Shown here one piece after another: positions 53,368 to 61,668 of a DNA stretch of 64,000 nt (the first letter of the stretch is position 1; each line of letters begins with the position of its first letter). Source of the stretch: Steroidobacter agaridevorans (GTDB taxonomy: Bacteria > Pseudomonadota > Gammaproteobacteria > Steroidobacterales > Steroidobacteraceae); the NCBI RefSeq assembly GCF_009932555.1, contig NZ_BLJO01000002.1, forward strand, positions 231,220 through 295,219. The letters run 5' to 3'. A model generated the notes under the pieces. It saw only the letters and a program-made list of their open reading frames with translations. It searched no databases and was not told the DNA's origin. A program made the position numbers and the translations under genes.

Positions 53368-53792
53368 CTCTGAATCAGCCGCGTTGTTGTAATTGGAGAT
53401 TTGAGGGACCGAGGCAGGCGCCGAGTCTATCGACGGTGGGCTTGAACTCGCTACTGTCGGTATTCCTTCCAGCCGGAGGCCCGTAAAGAGGCGTTCCCGC
53501 CCGGAGTCGGCGAGGTGACGGCACACGATAAGAAACATTGCTCTTGCGGCGATCCCCGGACGAATGGCGCGGCTTTCCGCCACCGGACTATTTCCAATTT
53601 GGTGCGTGCCACTTCGGCTATGCATCTCAAATGAAGTCAGGATATATTTGATACAAGAAGAACAACTGCTCCACGCCGTTGAACCAAAATCACGATACGG
53701 CGGCGCGGTGTCATACACGGGATGGGTCGGCACGATGCGCTTCCGTGGAGAAGATCGAACTGGCGTGAGAAAAACGAACGAGGCGAGGAGCG
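53368..53792. other. Divergent intergenic region, 425 bp
   Basis: Separates the pentapeptide membrane gene from the 101-aa gene. It is more AT-rich than its surroundings near 53640-53680 (TATATTTGATAC), a plausible promoter area for the plus-strand gene, though no -35 box is clear. An open frame of the membrane gene extends into it. Confidence 0.45.
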
Positions 53793-54098
53793 ATGTCCCA
53801 GAGAACTATCTACTTCAGTGTCAATCCGGGAGAGTCAGGAGGGCATTGGATCGCCGTCAATGATCAAGACGTCTCGCTCAACAATCACAAAGGAACTACG
53901 ACTGTCGACGGCGTCCGCCAAAAGCATGTCCTTACGTGGTGGTTTACCGGCGAGGAAGGAACGAAGATCAGCATCGTCGGTAGCCTCGATGCGGAAGGAG
54001 CGCAGATCGTCGTCAAAGTAGAAAGCGAGGTGCCGAAGGATGAATACGATGGCGGTGGACGACGTCGTTTCGACCTTTCGATCAAGGGCAAAAAGTAA
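53793..54098 (+). CDS. Unrecognised 101-aa protein
   Basis: A small, probably beta-rich cytoplasmic protein (RTIYFSVNPGESGGHWIAV, KHVLTWWFTGEEGTKISIVG, AQIVVKVESEVP, ending FDLSIKGKK). No cysteines, no signal peptide. GAGGAG four bases before the ATG strongly supports translation. I do not recognise it. It is followed directly (two bp) by the secreted-protein gene, so they are probably one operon. Confidence 0.7.
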   Translation: MSQRTIYFSVNPGESGGHWIAVNDQDVSLNNHKGTTTVDGVRQKHVLTWWFTGEEGTKISIVGSLDAEGAQIVVKVESEVPKDEYDGGGRRRFDLSIKGKK

Positions 54099-54099
54099 C

Positions 54100-55173
54100 A
54101 TGCAGGCGACACCTAGGGCTTGCCTGCTTTACTTGACGCTGCTGCTTGTCGTGACGACGGCGCACGCACAATCCGATCCAGCACGGCCATTGACGGACGC
54201 GCGCCCCGGACTGCTGGAGTCACCCGTCCAGCTGGCTCGCGATGCTGTGCAGATTCTCGCGGGCCAGGACCAGAGCAATGTGTCGCTGCAGTTTTCTCAC
54301 GGTGACACCGGAGAGGAAGACCGCTCGGCCTTTGAGCAAGGTACGGAGAAGGTCTCGGTTTATGAAGCGTGGTCGTTGACACTGAAAGCGCCACTCAACA
54401 AGGACGAGAGCAATACCGAGCTTGCCACGCTGGACGGGCTCGCCGATGCGTTCAGTGGGACACTCAAGTACAACAACGTTCGACTCACTCGTCGAAATCC
54501 CCGGGACGAGGAGCTGAAGCGCTATTGCGATGTCGATGCCGAAGGGCCTTCTGAGACCCTGGGGGCGCTGCCGCCCTGCGACTTGGGCATTGCGAAGAAG
54601 GTGTTGGGCGAAGCGGATTTCGAGAGTTTGCGTGGGCTGTTCTTTTCCCCCATGCAGTGGGCCTGGGGTGGCGCCGTCACGATCGGCACCAAGCAATACG
54701 AATTCCTGGCGTCAGACACAACCGATAAGATGGATGAACGACGCACGCCCTGGTCGGCGCAAGTGTTCGTCGCGGCCCAACGGCGCCGCGTCGGGTTGCT
54801 CACGTTCGCCGTTCGTTATGAGGACGCGTACAAATCGGGTGATGTCACCACCAATTGTCCAGCGCCTGGCGGCGCCCAGGTTGTCAGCTGCGTGACCGCA
54901 CCGCTCGATGAGCCGAAGAAGAACGAAAAGACCGTGGCCACGATGGAGTTTCGCCGCAGCACTAACTTGTGGGGAGCGCCGATCGCATTCAGCCCGTCGG
55001 TCAACTACGACTTCAAAGACAGCGTGCTTGGAGTTGACGTGCCTGTCTATCTGTGGAGCAACGAGAAGGGAAGGCTGACTGGCGGTCTCACGGCAGGATG
55101 GCGCGACGATGAGGGCGGGATCAACGTCGGGTTGTTCGTCGGCACCGCGTTCACACTTTCGCCCGGCAAGTAA
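54100..55173 (+). CDS. Secreted (possibly outer-membrane) protein of unknown family
   Basis: A 357-aa protein with a signal peptide (CLLYLTLLLVVTTAHAQ, residues 8-24). The rest has alternating strand-like segments (GAVTIGTKQYEFLAS, FAVRYEDAYKSGD, INVGLFVGTAFTLS) and could be a beta-barrel or periplasmic beta domain; a terminal aromatic residue typical of barrels is missing. Four cysteines after the signal. The start (54100) is 2 bp after the previous stop; frame opens 20 codons earlier inside that gene. Not recognised. Confidence 0.72.
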   Translation: MQATPRACLLYLTLLLVVTTAHAQSDPARPLTDARPGLLESPVQLARDAVQILAGQDQSNVSLQFSHGDTGEEDRSAFEQGTEKVSVYEAWSLTLKAPLNKDESNTELATLDGLADAFSGTLKYNNVRLTRRNPRDEELKRYCDVDAEGPSETLGALPPCDLGIAKKVLGEADFESLRGLFFSPMQWAWGGAVTIGTKQYEFLASDTTDKMDERRTPWSAQVFVAAQRRRVGLLTFAVRYEDAYKSGDVTTNCPAPGGAQVVSCVTAPLDEPKKNEKTVATMEFRRSTNLWGAPIAFSPSVNYDFKDSVLGVDVPVYLWSNEKGRLTGGLTAGWRDDEGGINVGLFVGTAFTLSPGK

Positions 55174-55328
55174 CGAGGCGAGGGCGTTGCGCGTGCAGGA
55201 TCATACATTCGCGAAGCGTTCAATCTCGATCTCGATGAAGGTCGAATGGACCGACACAACGACCGAGTCGGTCGCGAGCTCGCTGAGAAACATGGGCACA
55301 TCGAAGGTGTCTTGATGAAGCAGTCGAG

Positions 55329-55673
55329 ATGGTGATCCTCAGGGAGTTGTTCATTCGACGGCTGAATGAATATCTCGGCGGGATCGACAGATCGATCGTC
55401 GATGAGATCAATGCAGCGCTCGACCCCGAGTTGCCGCTGGAAGAGCGCCAGCGACTGCTGTTCGAGCTGATCAGGAAGCGTCAGCTGGAGATCGTGCCAT
55501 TCAAGCCCGAACCTTCGGACGACAACAACCCGGAGAATCGACGAAAGATTCTCGATGCCATTCGTGCCCGGCAGATCGACGTGGCCCTGGAGCTGCAGAA
55601 GCAATGGTCGGACCCTCCCAAGAACAAGCTGATCGGTGAATTGGATCGGCGCGGTGGAGACTTTCAACCGTAA
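55329..55673 (+). CDS. Unrecognised 114-aa helical protein
   Basis: A charged, mostly helical cytoplasmic protein (LRELFIRRLNEYLGG, DEINAALDPELPLEERQRLL, FELIRKRQLEIV, IRARQIDVALELQKQW). No known domain. It follows the secreted-protein gene by 155 bp on the same strand; a short 40-codon frame lies in between. Possibly last member of the cassette. Confidence 0.55.
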   Translation: MVILRELFIRRLNEYLGGIDRSIVDEINAALDPELPLEERQRLLFELIRKRQLEIVPFKPEPSDDNNPENRRKILDAIRARQIDVALELQKQWSDPPKNKLIGELDRRGGDFQP

Positions 55674-56021
55674 TTTGTCTCAACACAGGCCGGAACGCCC
55701 GATTGTTCTCGCCCGATAACCGACCTAGTGGATAAACGCGTGGGCGGCGAATCTCGAGATCCCATCGCAAAGTTGTAGTTCACACACTCCGCGCGGTGTC
55801 CTGGGACCCGGTGATCTGTGTTGACAGTGCCGGTGATGCATATAGTATACAGGTCACAAATCTGAACAAAGCTGACGCGGAGGGGACGGCATGGTCTGTT
55901 CGAGGGGGTCGCGGTCGACAAGGCCAGGCGTCGGCCGGCACGTGAGATGCAATCACTCCGCGCTGCTCCGGACTCGAAGATCTCTCCGGCACTGTGCCGA
56001 AGCTCGCCGGGTCGCTTGCCC
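55674..56021. other. Intergenic stretch, 348 bp, upstream of the catabolic cluster
   Basis: Holds the probable cluster promoter (described separately) and about 170 bases of leader. Nothing else is visible; minus-strand open frames there read as non-coding. Confidence 0.5.
55821..55850 (+). promoter_or_regulatory. Promoter with overlapping GTATAC operator-like site
   Basis: A perfect TTGACA (55821-55826) is followed after 16 bases by TAGTAT (55843-55848). GTATAC (55845-55850) overlaps the -10 box and fits the half-site pattern of FCD-type GntR repressors, as expected if a sugar-acid-responsive regulator blocks the cluster. The same core lies in front of the GntR gene at 17.5 kb, though six bases may recur by chance. 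Confidence 0.5.
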
Positions 56022-57269
56022 ATGAGGCCTTCTCGCGCCCGCTACGTCGTCGTTGGTTTTGCGCTCACGCTGGCCATCATTGCTTACATTCAGCGCGTTG
56101 CCATCTCGCAGGCGGCCGGACCGATCTCGACCGATCTCGGGCTGTCGAAGGCGGAGCTCGGCATGGTCTTTGGCGCTTTCGGCCTGTCCTATGCCTTGTT
56201 CGAGATTCCGATGGGCGCGCTAGGAGATAAGTTGGGCGTGCGCCGTGTGCTCGCTCAGATCGTCATCCTCTGGTCCGCCTTTACGGCACTGACGGGCGCA
56301 GCGTGGAATCTCACGTCGATGTGGGTGATCCGTTTCCTCTTCGGGGCAGGTGAAGCCGGCGCCTTTCCGAATCTGACGAGAATGCTCTCGACCTGGCTGC
56401 CGCGCGGTGAACGGGTGCGGGCGCAGGCGATCATGTGGGCGTGCACGCGGTGGGGCGGGGCAGGAACGCCGCTACTGGCGCTGTTGGCGATCAATGCCGT
56501 GGGTTGGCGCTGGTCCTTTGTCTTGTTCGGCCTGGTCGGCGTCATCTGGGTGCTCGTGTTCCTTGCATGGTTCAAGGACGATCCCGCCGAGCACCCCAAC
56601 GTCAACGCCGCCGAGCTGAAATTGCTCGAAGGCGCACGCCAGCTCGGCTCCGAAAGCCATGGCGGCAGTTGGTTGAGCCTTTTCACCCGGCCCGACGTGT
56701 GCGTGTTGGTAGTGCAGTACTTCTTCTTTTCTTTCGTCTGGTACTTCTATGTCACCTGGCTGCCCAGCTATCTGCGTGAAGCCTGGAATCTGAGTGCGGC
56801 GGAGGCTGCAGGCTACTCGGTTCTGCCGCTCTTGTTCGGCGGGTTTGGCTCGCTCATTTCAGGACTGTTGCCTATCAAGGTCCCGCGGCGGATTGTTGCG
56901 TTTCTCGGCTTTGCGGCCACCGCGGGACTGCTGTACGCGGTTACTAAATTACAGAGCGTCGGGCTGGCGATGACCTGCATGGCGCTCGCCAGTTTCTGCA
57001 GCGATCTCACCATGCCGATCTCCTGGAACACCTGCGCCGAGATCGGGCGCCGCTATACGGCGACGGTCGCGGCGATGATGAACATGTTCGGGAATTTCTC
57101 GGGATTCGTGGCGCCGGTGTTGAGCGGCTTCATTCTCGAACGATATGCGGGAGATTGGAACGTGCTGCTGCAGATCATGGCGGGCGCGGCCTGCATCTCC
57201 GCGGTCTGCTGGCTCTATCTCGATCCCGATAAGGTTGCGGCTCGCAATGCTGTGGAGGCTCCGGTATGA
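56022..57269 (+). CDS. MFS transporter, ACS (organic anion/hexuronate) family
   Basis: A 415-aa inner-membrane transporter with twelve helices in two halves. IAYIQRVAISQAAGPISTDLG is the ACS-family helix 1 region, GALGDKLGVRRVL the MFS signature loop, and GEAGAFPNLTRMLSTWLPRGER is typical of the anion:cation symporters that import hexuronates, galactonate or related sugar acids. Frame opens 25 codons earlier, but 56022 precedes helix 1. First gene of a co-directional cluster of degradative enzymes; the next gene overlaps by four bases. Substrate is inferred, not shown. Confidence 0.87.
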   Translation: MRPSRARYVVVGFALTLAIIAYIQRVAISQAAGPISTDLGLSKAELGMVFGAFGLSYALFEIPMGALGDKLGVRRVLAQIVILWSAFTALTGAAWNLTSMWVIRFLFGAGEAGAFPNLTRMLSTWLPRGERVRAQAIMWACTRWGGAGTPLLALLAINAVGWRWSFVLFGLVGVIWVLVFLAWFKDDPAEHPNVNAAELKLLEGARQLGSESHGGSWLSLFTRPDVCVLVVQYFFFSFVWYFYVTWLPSYLREAWNLSAAEAAGYSVLPLLFGGFGSLISGLLPIKVPRRIVAFLGFAATAGLLYAVTKLQSVGLAMTCMALASFCSDLTMPISWNTCAEIGRRYTATVAAMMNMFGNFSGFVAPVLSGFILERYAGDWNVLLQIMAGAACISAVCWLYLDPDKVAARNAVEAPV

Positions 57270-58321
57270 CCTCGCGACGTCAGTTCTTGTTGGCCGGTGC
57301 GGCGCTCAGTATCGGCCGCTGGAGTGGCGCCGAGGCGTCCGATCCCATGCCGCCACGTTCGCCTATGGGGATCGCATCGACGGCGATGAAGGACCATCTG
57401 GACGGTTTGCAGGTGGCTCCCGCCATGCGCCAGGATTCCATGGCCTACGTGGAATATTGCCGGTCGTTGGGAGCGGGCGGTCTGCAGTTCACGCCGCAGG
57501 GTGATCTGAAAGCGCTACGCCGCCGCATGGAGAAACTGGACATGTGGTTCGAGGGCGAGGCGCGGCTACCGCGCTCCTTGAGCGAAGGCTTCGAGCGGTT
57601 CGAACAGTCCTTGCGCGACACGAAGGCAATGGGCGGCAAAGTCGTCCGTGCCGTCAGCCCACCGCCGAAGGGTTCGAGTGGCCGTCGTTATGAGAGCTTC
57701 ACGTCGGCGGAGCAGTACCGTGCGTGGCAGGAAGAAGCCAACGCAGTGGTGCGGCGGTGTGTGCCGATCGCCGAGCGCATCGGAGTGAAGGTCGCGCTGG
57801 AAAACCACAAGGATCGGCTCGTCGACGAGCATGTGGAGTTCCTTCGATCGATGTCCAGCGAATATCTCGGCGCGTTGATCGATCCAGGCAACAACATGTC
57901 GATGCTCGAGGATCCGACCGAAGTCTGCACCAAGCTCGCGCCCTACGTGCTGTCGTGCTCGATGAAGGACATGGGCGTGGCGCTCTACGAAGATGGGTTC
58001 CTGTTGTCCGAGGTGCGCTTCGACACCGGCGTTACCAAGCAGAAGGCATTGTGGGCGATTCTCAAAGCCGCCAATCCGCAGCTCAATTGCCTGCACGAGC
58101 TCATCACGCGCGATCCCCTGCGCGTGCCGTATCTCAAGCCGGCCTACTGGGCGAGCTTCCCGGGACGCTCCGCGGCGGAACTGGCGGCGCATCGTGAATG
58201 GGTGAAAGCGCATACCAGCGAGCTGCCGTATGTGAGTCAACTCTCGCCACAAGAACGCCTGCAGGCCGAGGAAGATAACAATCGCGCAACCCTGGAGTGG
58301 GGGCGCGTGAATATCGCCTGA
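57266..58321 (+). CDS. Exported sugar-phosphate-isomerase-like TIM barrel protein
   Basis: A 351-aa protein with a Tat-type signal (MTSRRQFLLAGAALSIG) and a xylose-isomerase-like/EndoIV-type TIM barrel. Metal ligands are likely in VALENHKDRL (Glu, His), LIDPGNNMSM (Asp) and SCSMKDMG. Members isomerise or epimerise sugars or keto-sugars, or act on inositols. An exported location fits a cluster whose oxidations also happen outside the cytoplasm. Its ATG overlaps the transporter stop, so the two are co-translated. Exact reaction unknown. Confidence 0.82.
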   Translation: MTSRRQFLLAGAALSIGRWSGAEASDPMPPRSPMGIASTAMKDHLDGLQVAPAMRQDSMAYVEYCRSLGAGGLQFTPQGDLKALRRRMEKLDMWFEGEARLPRSLSEGFERFEQSLRDTKAMGGKVVRAVSPPPKGSSGRRYESFTSAEQYRAWQEEANAVVRRCVPIAERIGVKVALENHKDRLVDEHVEFLRSMSSEYLGALIDPGNNMSMLEDPTEVCTKLAPYVLSCSMKDMGVALYEDGFLLSEVRFDTGVTKQKALWAILKAANPQLNCLHELITRDPLRVPYLKPAYWASFPGRSAAELAAHREWVKAHTSELPYVSQLSPQERLQAEEDNNRATLEWGRVNIA

Positions 58322-58338
58322 TGCGGCGGTCTCAAAAC

Positions 58339-58426
58339 GTTCGATATCGGATCGCCGCGCCATCCCTGTGCGCGTGATGCTTCATTTCAGGAAGTCGGTT
58401 CATGAAATTGCTTCGCTGTGGTCCCG
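58339..58426 (+). repeat. Leader duplication, copy A (before the PQQ dehydrogenase)
   Basis: This 88-base stretch aligns without gaps to 60743-60830, 76 of 88 bases identical by my count and 44 of the last 46. It covers the upstream spacer, the AGGAA ribosome binding region and the first eight codons. Copy B precedes the FAH-family gene, whose family truly begins MKLLRYG, so copy A is probably the derived one. Confidence 0.85.
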
Positions 58427-60729
58427 ATGGGAAGGTGATGATCGTCAGAGCGGGGTCGGTAGCTGGCGCTCTCTTCGCAATCATGCTCGCGGGGGCATGT
58501 GCTCAACTGCCGACGCCTGAAACACCGGCTCTGTCGCCGGACTGGCCTTCGGTAAACAAGGGGGCTGATGCGCAGCGCTACTCGCCGCTCGCGCAAATCA
58601 CGCCTGCAAACGTCCATCAATTACGCCCAGCGTGGGTTTACCACATGCGCCCGCCTGTCGCGGCAGGCCAGAGCCCATCCCGGCTCCAACATTCGCAGGC
58701 CATTCCACTTGTCGTTGGCGGCACCATGTATCTACCAACGCCCTATGGCAGGATCGTCGCGCTCGATCCTTCGAGTGGCGCGGAAAAATGGGTGTTCGCT
58801 CTCCCCAACAACGATCGCGCCTCGCTCAGAGGTGTGAGCTATTGGCCTGGCGATGCGCAGAGCCCGCCCGCGATCATCGTCGGCACGCGAGCAGGAAAGC
58901 TCTATTCGCTATCCGCTCGGGACGGGAAGCCGTACGCCGGTTTCGGGGAGAGTGGGGTGGTCGATCTCAAGACCCCCGAGGTGATGCATACCGGCCCCGC
59001 GGCGACTTATATCTTGCCGTCACCGCCGCTGATCTACAAAAATCTGATCATTACCGGCGCGGGTCCGGGCGAGGGTCCGGGTGGGAGCACTGGCGGCCGC
59101 GGTCCGGCGGGCGACACCAGAGCGTGGGATGCGCGCTCCGGCAAGCTGGTGTGGACCTTTCACTCGGTACCGCGGCCGGGAGAACTCGGCCACGACACTT
59201 GGGGCGGCGATAGCGCCCACCACAGGTCGGGCGCCAATGTCTGGGGTTACATGACCGTCGATGAGGATCGCGGCATCCTCTATATGCCTTTCGGGGCGCC
59301 TAACAACGATCGCATTGGGACCGACCGACCGGGCAACAATTTATTCTCCAGCTCACTGGTGGCGGTCGAGGCGGACACCGGCAAGTATTTGTGGCATTTC
59401 CAGATCGTTCATCACGACGTCTGGGATATCGATACGCAGGCGCCGCCCATGCTGTTGGACGTCAAGCGCGGCGGCAAAACGATCCCCGCGGTCGCTTCAG
59501 TCAACAAGAACGCGCTGATGTTCATCTTCAACCGAGTGACGGGCGAACCGATCTTCGGCGTTGAAGAACGCCCGGTGCCTCAAAGCACGATACCGGGGGA
59601 GCAGAGCTCGCCGACCCAGCCGTTTCCGGTTCTGCCCGAACCGCTGTCGCAAAATACTTTGAGCCGCGACAACCTCTATAAGGACACACCCGAGCACAAG
59701 GCTTACTGCGAACAGCTCGTCGATGACAACGCGATGATCATGGGCGAGGTGCCCTACACACCCAATGTGCTCGATCGCTATGTCGTCTCGCTGCCCGGCA
59801 CGCAGGGCGGAGTGAATTACTACGGCGGCGCTTTCGATCCTCGTCACGGCCTGTTCGTCGTGAACGTCAGTAATCTTGCCCAGCCTATGCGCATCGTTCG
59901 CAACGCGGATGGCAGTTACGTCAATTCAGGTCCGCTGGCCGGCACGCGGCGTTTTGGGAACCCGGATAACAATCTTCCCTGCGGACCCACGCCTTGGGGC
60001 CAGCTCGTCGCAGTCGACGTCAACAGCGGCAAGATCGCCTGGCGTTCCACGCTCGGCATCACCGAATCGCTGCCCGCAGGGAAGCAGAACACGGGCCGAC
60101 CCGGCCTGGGTGGTCCAATCATTACGGCAGGCGGCCTGACCTTTGTCGGCGCCACTGACGATTCGCGTTTCCGCGCGTTCGAAACGCAGACCGGGCGAGA
60201 GATCTGGACTTACAAGCTGCCTGCCTCTGCCGAGGCGACGCCGATTACCTATGCGGGCGAGGGAGGAAAGCAGTTCGTCGCTGTGACGGCGACAGGCGGC
60301 GGCCTCATCGGCGCCAAGCTGGAGAGCGACACGCTGATCGCATTTGCCTTGTCCGGTTCCGATCAGTCCTTGATCAGCCGAAATCGATCAGGAGCACCTG
60401 GCGCCAAAGATCAAGTTCCCAGCCGCCACGCCACTGCTCCTGCCTCGCGGAGCACAGCACAAGCGACAACTCCGCCCGACACCCACGACTTCCCTGCAGG
60501 CGAGGGTAGGGACCTGACGCTGCGCGTTTGTTCGACTTGCCATTCGGCCGGGATAATCTCGGCCCAGCGACTGGCGCGCACCGATTGGGATCGGATCGTA
60601 CAGACGATGGCCAACCAAGGCGCTGCTGCAACGGACGCCGAGCTCGCCACCATCACCGAGTATCTGGTCAAGTCGTTTCCGCCAGCCGATTCCGCGGCGA
60701 CGGCCGAGGGGGGTGGAACCGCGCCATGA
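58402..60729 (+). CDS. PQQ-dependent dehydrogenase with C-terminal cytochrome c domain
   Basis: A 775-aa exported quinoprotein. An eight-bladed propeller (about residues 45-660) has repeated strand/Trp motifs (SGAEKWVFALP, SGKLVWTFHSVP, TGKYLWHFQIVHHDVWDID, TGREIWTYKLPA); HHDVWDID carries the likely catalytic aspartate. A C-terminal haem c site, VCSTCHSAG, is near residue 715. Such enzymes oxidise sugars or alcohols and pass electrons to the haem. The first residues MKLLRCGPDGK come from a duplicated leader; a second ATG at 58438 (MIVRAGSVAGALFAIMLAG) gives a cleaner signal peptide and may be the native start. Confidence 0.88.
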   Translation: MKLLRCGPDGKVMIVRAGSVAGALFAIMLAGACAQLPTPETPALSPDWPSVNKGADAQRYSPLAQITPANVHQLRPAWVYHMRPPVAAGQSPSRLQHSQAIPLVVGGTMYLPTPYGRIVALDPSSGAEKWVFALPNNDRASLRGVSYWPGDAQSPPAIIVGTRAGKLYSLSARDGKPYAGFGESGVVDLKTPEVMHTGPAATYILPSPPLIYKNLIITGAGPGEGPGGSTGGRGPAGDTRAWDARSGKLVWTFHSVPRPGELGHDTWGGDSAHHRSGANVWGYMTVDEDRGILYMPFGAPNNDRIGTDRPGNNLFSSSLVAVEADTGKYLWHFQIVHHDVWDIDTQAPPMLLDVKRGGKTIPAVASVNKNALMFIFNRVTGEPIFGVEERPVPQSTIPGEQSSPTQPFPVLPEPLSQNTLSRDNLYKDTPEHKAYCEQLVDDNAMIMGEVPYTPNVLDRYVVSLPGTQGGVNYYGGAFDPRHGLFVVNVSNLAQPMRIVRNADGSYVNSGPLAGTRRFGNPDNNLPCGPTPWGQLVAVDVNSGKIAWRSTLGITESLPAGKQNTGRPGLGGPIITAGGLTFVGATDDSRFRAFETQTGREIWTYKLPASAEATPITYAGEGGKQFVAVTATGGGLIGAKLESDTLIAFALSGSDQSLISRNRSGAPGAKDQVPSRHATAPASRSTAQATTPPDTHDFPAGEGRDLTLRVCSTCHSAGIISAQRLARTDWDRIVQTMANQGAAATDAELATITEYLVKSFPPADSAATAEGGGTAP

Positions 60730-60742
60730 GCCAGGTTGCAAT

Positions 60743-60830
60743 GTTTGATGTCGGATCGCCGCGCTGTCCCAGTGCGCTCAATAGTTCATTTCAGGAAATC
60801 GGTTCATGAAATTGCTTCGCTATGGTCCCG
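60743..60830 (+). repeat. Leader duplication, copy B (before the FAH-family gene)
   Basis: Partner of 58339-58426, 88 bases without gaps. Here the codons MKLLRYGP belong naturally to the gene, since fumarylacetoacetate-hydrolase-family proteins commonly start this way. The strongest match runs from TTCATTTCAGGAA through the start codon to GGTCCCG. Confidence 0.85.
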
Positions 60831-61660
60831 TGGGTGGTGAAAAGCCGGGCTTGCTCGACGCGTCGGGTGCGCTCCGCGATTTGTCCGGCCATGTCGCGGA
60901 CATCACGCCAGCTGCACTCGCACCGCAAGTGCTCGCCCGGCTACGCGCGATCGATTCGCAGAGCCTGCCCAAGGTCGACAGTCCGCAGCGTTATGGTCCG
61001 CCGGTGAGCGGCACGAGAAAATTCCTCGCCATCGGGCTCAACTATGCCGACCACGCCGCCGAATCGAACATGCCGATTCCAGCCGAACCGATCCTGTTCA
61101 CGAAGGCGACGTCCTGCATCCAGGGACCGGACGACGACGTGATGTTGCCGCGTGACTCGGTGAAATCGGATTGGGAAGTCGAGCTCGGCGTCGTTATCGG
61201 CAAGACCGCGCGTTACGTCGAGGAAGCCGAAGCGCTTTCGCACGTGGCCGGCTATCTCACGGTCAACGATCTCTCCGAACGGGAATATCAGCTCGAGCGC
61301 GGCAGCCAATGGGACAAGGGCAAGGGCTGCGATACGTTTGGACCGGTTGGCCCGTGGCTCGTCACCGCCGATGAAGTCGGCGATCCGCAGAATCTCGATC
61401 TGTGGCTCGATGTAAACGGCCGGCGCATGCAAACCGGCAACACGCGCACGATGGTTTTCACCGTGAGCAACCTGGTGTCGTACATCAGTCGATTCATGAC
61501 GCTCGAGCCGGGCGATATCATCACCACCGGCACTCCTCCCGGCGTCGGTCTGGGCATGAAGCCGCCCGTTTATCTCAAGGCCGGCGATGTCATTCGCCTG
61601 GGCATCGAAAAGCTGGGGGAGCAGCAGCAGCGCGTTGTTCCCTGGCGGCGCGTGGACTGA
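60806..61660 (+). CDS. Fumarylacetoacetate hydrolase family protein
   Basis: A 284-aa metal-dependent C-C or C-O bond hydrolase. FLAIGLNYADHAAES opens the FAH fold; metal ligands are in SDWEVELGVVIGK (two Glu) and NDLSEREYQ (Asp). TITTGTPPGVGLG-type closing is present as IITTGTPPGVGLGMKPP. In sugar-acid pathways these enzymes cleave or hydrate 2,4-diketo acids, as in L-fucose and L-rhamnose breakdown; in aromatic pathways they open acyl pyruvates. Context favours the sugar-acid role. AGGAA lies ahead of the ATG. Confidence 0.9.
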   Translation: MKLLRYGPVGGEKPGLLDASGALRDLSGHVADITPAALAPQVLARLRAIDSQSLPKVDSPQRYGPPVSGTRKFLAIGLNYADHAAESNMPIPAEPILFTKATSCIQGPDDDVMLPRDSVKSDWEVELGVVIGKTARYVEEAEALSHVAGYLTVNDLSEREYQLERGSQWDKGKGCDTFGPVGPWLVTADEVGDPQNLDLWLDVNGRRMQTGNTRTMVFTVSNLVSYISRFMTLEPGDIITTGTPPGVGLGMKPPVYLKAGDVIRLGIEKLGEQQQRVVPWRRVD

Positions 61661-61668
61661 CACGAAAC

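Noticed and set aside
55193-55315. 40-codon frame with GTG start between the secreted protein and the 114-aa protein
   Set aside because: No ribosome binding site and no recognisable feature; may be a leader peptide, but support is too thin to call.
55845-55850. GTATAC as proof of control by the GntR regulator at 17.6 kb
   Set aside because: Six bases recur by chance in a window this size; kept only as a low-interest hint.
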